A stretch of 6,613 nt of DNA, from the NCBI GenBank assembly GCA_041476545.1, contig JBGOTP010000289.1, positions 1 to 6,613 of the forward strand. The letters are read 5' to 3'. The stretch's first letter is position 1. Each line of letters begins with the position of its first letter. The position numbers and the translations under genes are program-made. Under the pieces are notes generated by a model. That model saw only the letters and a program-made list of their open reading frames with translations, ran no database searches and was not told the DNA's origin. The DNA comes from JBGOTP01 sp041476545. GTDB lineage: Bacteria > Acidobacteriota > Vicinamibacteria > Vicinamibacterales > CAVVIG01. This document shows positions 6,070 through 6,613 of this stretch, in pieces.

Positions 6070-6335
6070 TCACTTCCCGCCGGTGACGTCGATGAACGAA
6101 CCGGTCGTATAGGACGCTTCGTCGGACAGCAGCCACAGAATCGCGGCCGCCACTTCCTCCGCGGTCCCGCCGCGCTTCATCGGTACCAGCGTCTTCACCC
6201 GCTCCACGCGATTGGGCTCACCGCCGCTCGCGTGGCTGTCCATGTTGATGACCCCGAGGCCCCGCCGCGGACACCGTGTCTGGTGGACATGCGGCGCACG
6301 GCCTCGCGCCCGCAGAGGAAGCTGCCGACAGGAAG
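6070..6335 (-). pseudogene. Remnant of a YgfF-like short-chain dehydrogenase gene, internally deleted
   Basis: Two pieces of one SDR gene are visible on the minus strand in different frames. The upstream piece (about 6335-6259) reads VGSFLCGREAVRRMSTRHG and then VRGGA, matching the mid-region of YgfF-like oxidoreductases. The downstream piece (about 6252-6070) reads VINMDSHASGGEP, continues through VPMKRGGTAEEV and LLSDEASYTTGSFIDVTGGK, and ends in TGA, the normal family C terminus. Between the pieces about 50 codons are missing by comparison with the family, including the catalytic Ser and the YxxxK motif, and the frame shifts by one. The first roughly 95 residues, with the nucleotide-binding TGxxxGxG, are also absent; the sequence runs instead into a tandem repeat. 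The remnant cannot encode an active enzyme. Family lengths are from memory. Confidence 0.85.
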
Positions 6336-6346
6336 CCCTGCACTAC

Positions 6347-6367
6347 TTCTAAGTTCTAAGTTCTAAG
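6347..6367. repeat. Short tandem heptamer repeat (TTCTAAG)x3
   Basis: Three perfect head-to-tail copies of TTCTAAG (6347-6353, 6354-6360, 6361-6367) are followed by TTTTC. They are AT-rich in a GC-rich setting. They lie three bases past the stop codon of the leftward gene at the right edge and about a dozen bases from the truncated 5' end of the dehydrogenase remnant. Arrays of seven-base repeats are known in several bacterial groups; their role is unclear. Confidence 0.9.
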
Positions 6368-6370
6368 TTT

Positions 6371-6613
6371 TCACTTTATCTTGACCGGCTGCCCCATCGC
6401 GCCGTTGCCGGCTGAATCCCACGCGGCGAACCGCACCCACTTCTTCCCGGCCGCATTGAATGGGATCTCGAAGTGGTGCTTCCCCATCACCGGGAGATCC
6501 GTCGTCGACACGATCTGGCGATCCGACGTCGTGCCGTCGCCCCATACCACTTCGACGAAGTCCAGGGGGAACGTCCACTCGACGTCGGCGACAATCGTCC
6601 GCTGATTGCCCGA
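6371..6613 (-). CDS. C-terminal fragment of a leftward gene, possibly CehA/McbA-type metallohydrolase
   Basis: An open frame of 80 codons enters from the right edge and ends at TGA 6373-6371; no start lies in the window, so this is the 3' part of a longer gene. The sequence contains DVEWTFPLDFVEVVWGDG, 'FEIPFNAAGKKWVRFAAWD', then SAGNGAMGQPVKIK at the end. It reads as a beta-sandwich-like C-terminal domain. I recall similar C termini ('WVRFAxWDSAGNGAxxQPV') on large exported PHP/CehA-McbA-like metallohydrolases in Acidobacteriota, but the catalytic part is outside the window, so the product name is tentative. That the frame is a real gene is well supported by the coherent sequence and the clean stop. 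Confidence 0.75.
   Translation of the reverse strand, partial: SGNQRTIVADVEWTFPLDFVEVVWGDGTTSDRQIVSTTDLPVMGKHHFEIPFNAAGKKWVRFAAWDSAGNGAMGQPVKIK

Noticed and set aside
6070..6180. Independent small protein starting at the ATG 6180 on the minus strand
   Set aside because: The sequence is plainly the C terminus of an SDR (KRGGTAEEV ... FIDVTGGK); the ATG is the internal Met of the family's VPM motif.

Overview
The window is a GC-rich bacterial chromosome fragment with tightly packed genes. The content suggests an Acidobacteriota genome, probably a Vicinamibacteria-like soil lineage. The main pointers are an exported protein of the 'PRTPDGxPDLQGIW ... HEGNY' family, which is strongly expanded in that phylum, and a C-terminal fragment ending in 'WDSAGNGAxxQPV'. 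This placement rests on recognising families from memory; no search was run.

Layout, left to right. (1) A rightward two-gene unit (154-2450) follows a good sigma-70-like promoter. It encodes an exported DUF3089 alpha/beta-hydrolase-type protein and, overlapping it by four bases, an exported protein of unknown function. (2) A leftward four-gene cluster occupies 5211-2479 with gaps of 23, 15 and 7 bases. In transcription order it holds a HAD-family phosphatase (GTG start), a Cys-rich DUF1326 protein, a class I SAM-dependent methyltransferase and a YaeQ-family protein. It converges on unit 1 with only 28 bases between the stop codons. (3) A rightward VapBC-type toxin-antitoxin operon (5325-6022) diverges from the cluster. 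Its promoter carries a perfect 17-base palindrome over the -35 box, and the predicted transcription start lies almost at the antitoxin ATG. (4) The right end (6070-6370) holds the broken remains of a leftward YgfF-like short-chain dehydrogenase gene: the N-terminal part is gone, about 50 codons are missing inside, and the frame changes at the junction. The remnant abuts three copies of the heptamer TTCTAAG. Beyond that, 6371-6613 is the 3' end of a leftward gene that continues out of the window, possibly a CehA/McbA-type metallohydrolase.

The genes do not form one recognisable pathway. Unit 1 acts in the cell envelope or periplasm. The leftward cluster is a set of cytoplasmic enzymes or unknowns. 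The VapBC pair and the decayed dehydrogenase beside a tandem repeat mark 5212-6370 as the plastic part of the window. I see no tRNA, rRNA, CRISPR array, insertion sequence or phage gene. I do not see a clearly new multi-gene system; the most notable items are the vapBC control region, the dehydrogenase deletion next to the heptamer repeat, and the coupled pair of uncharacterised exported proteins.
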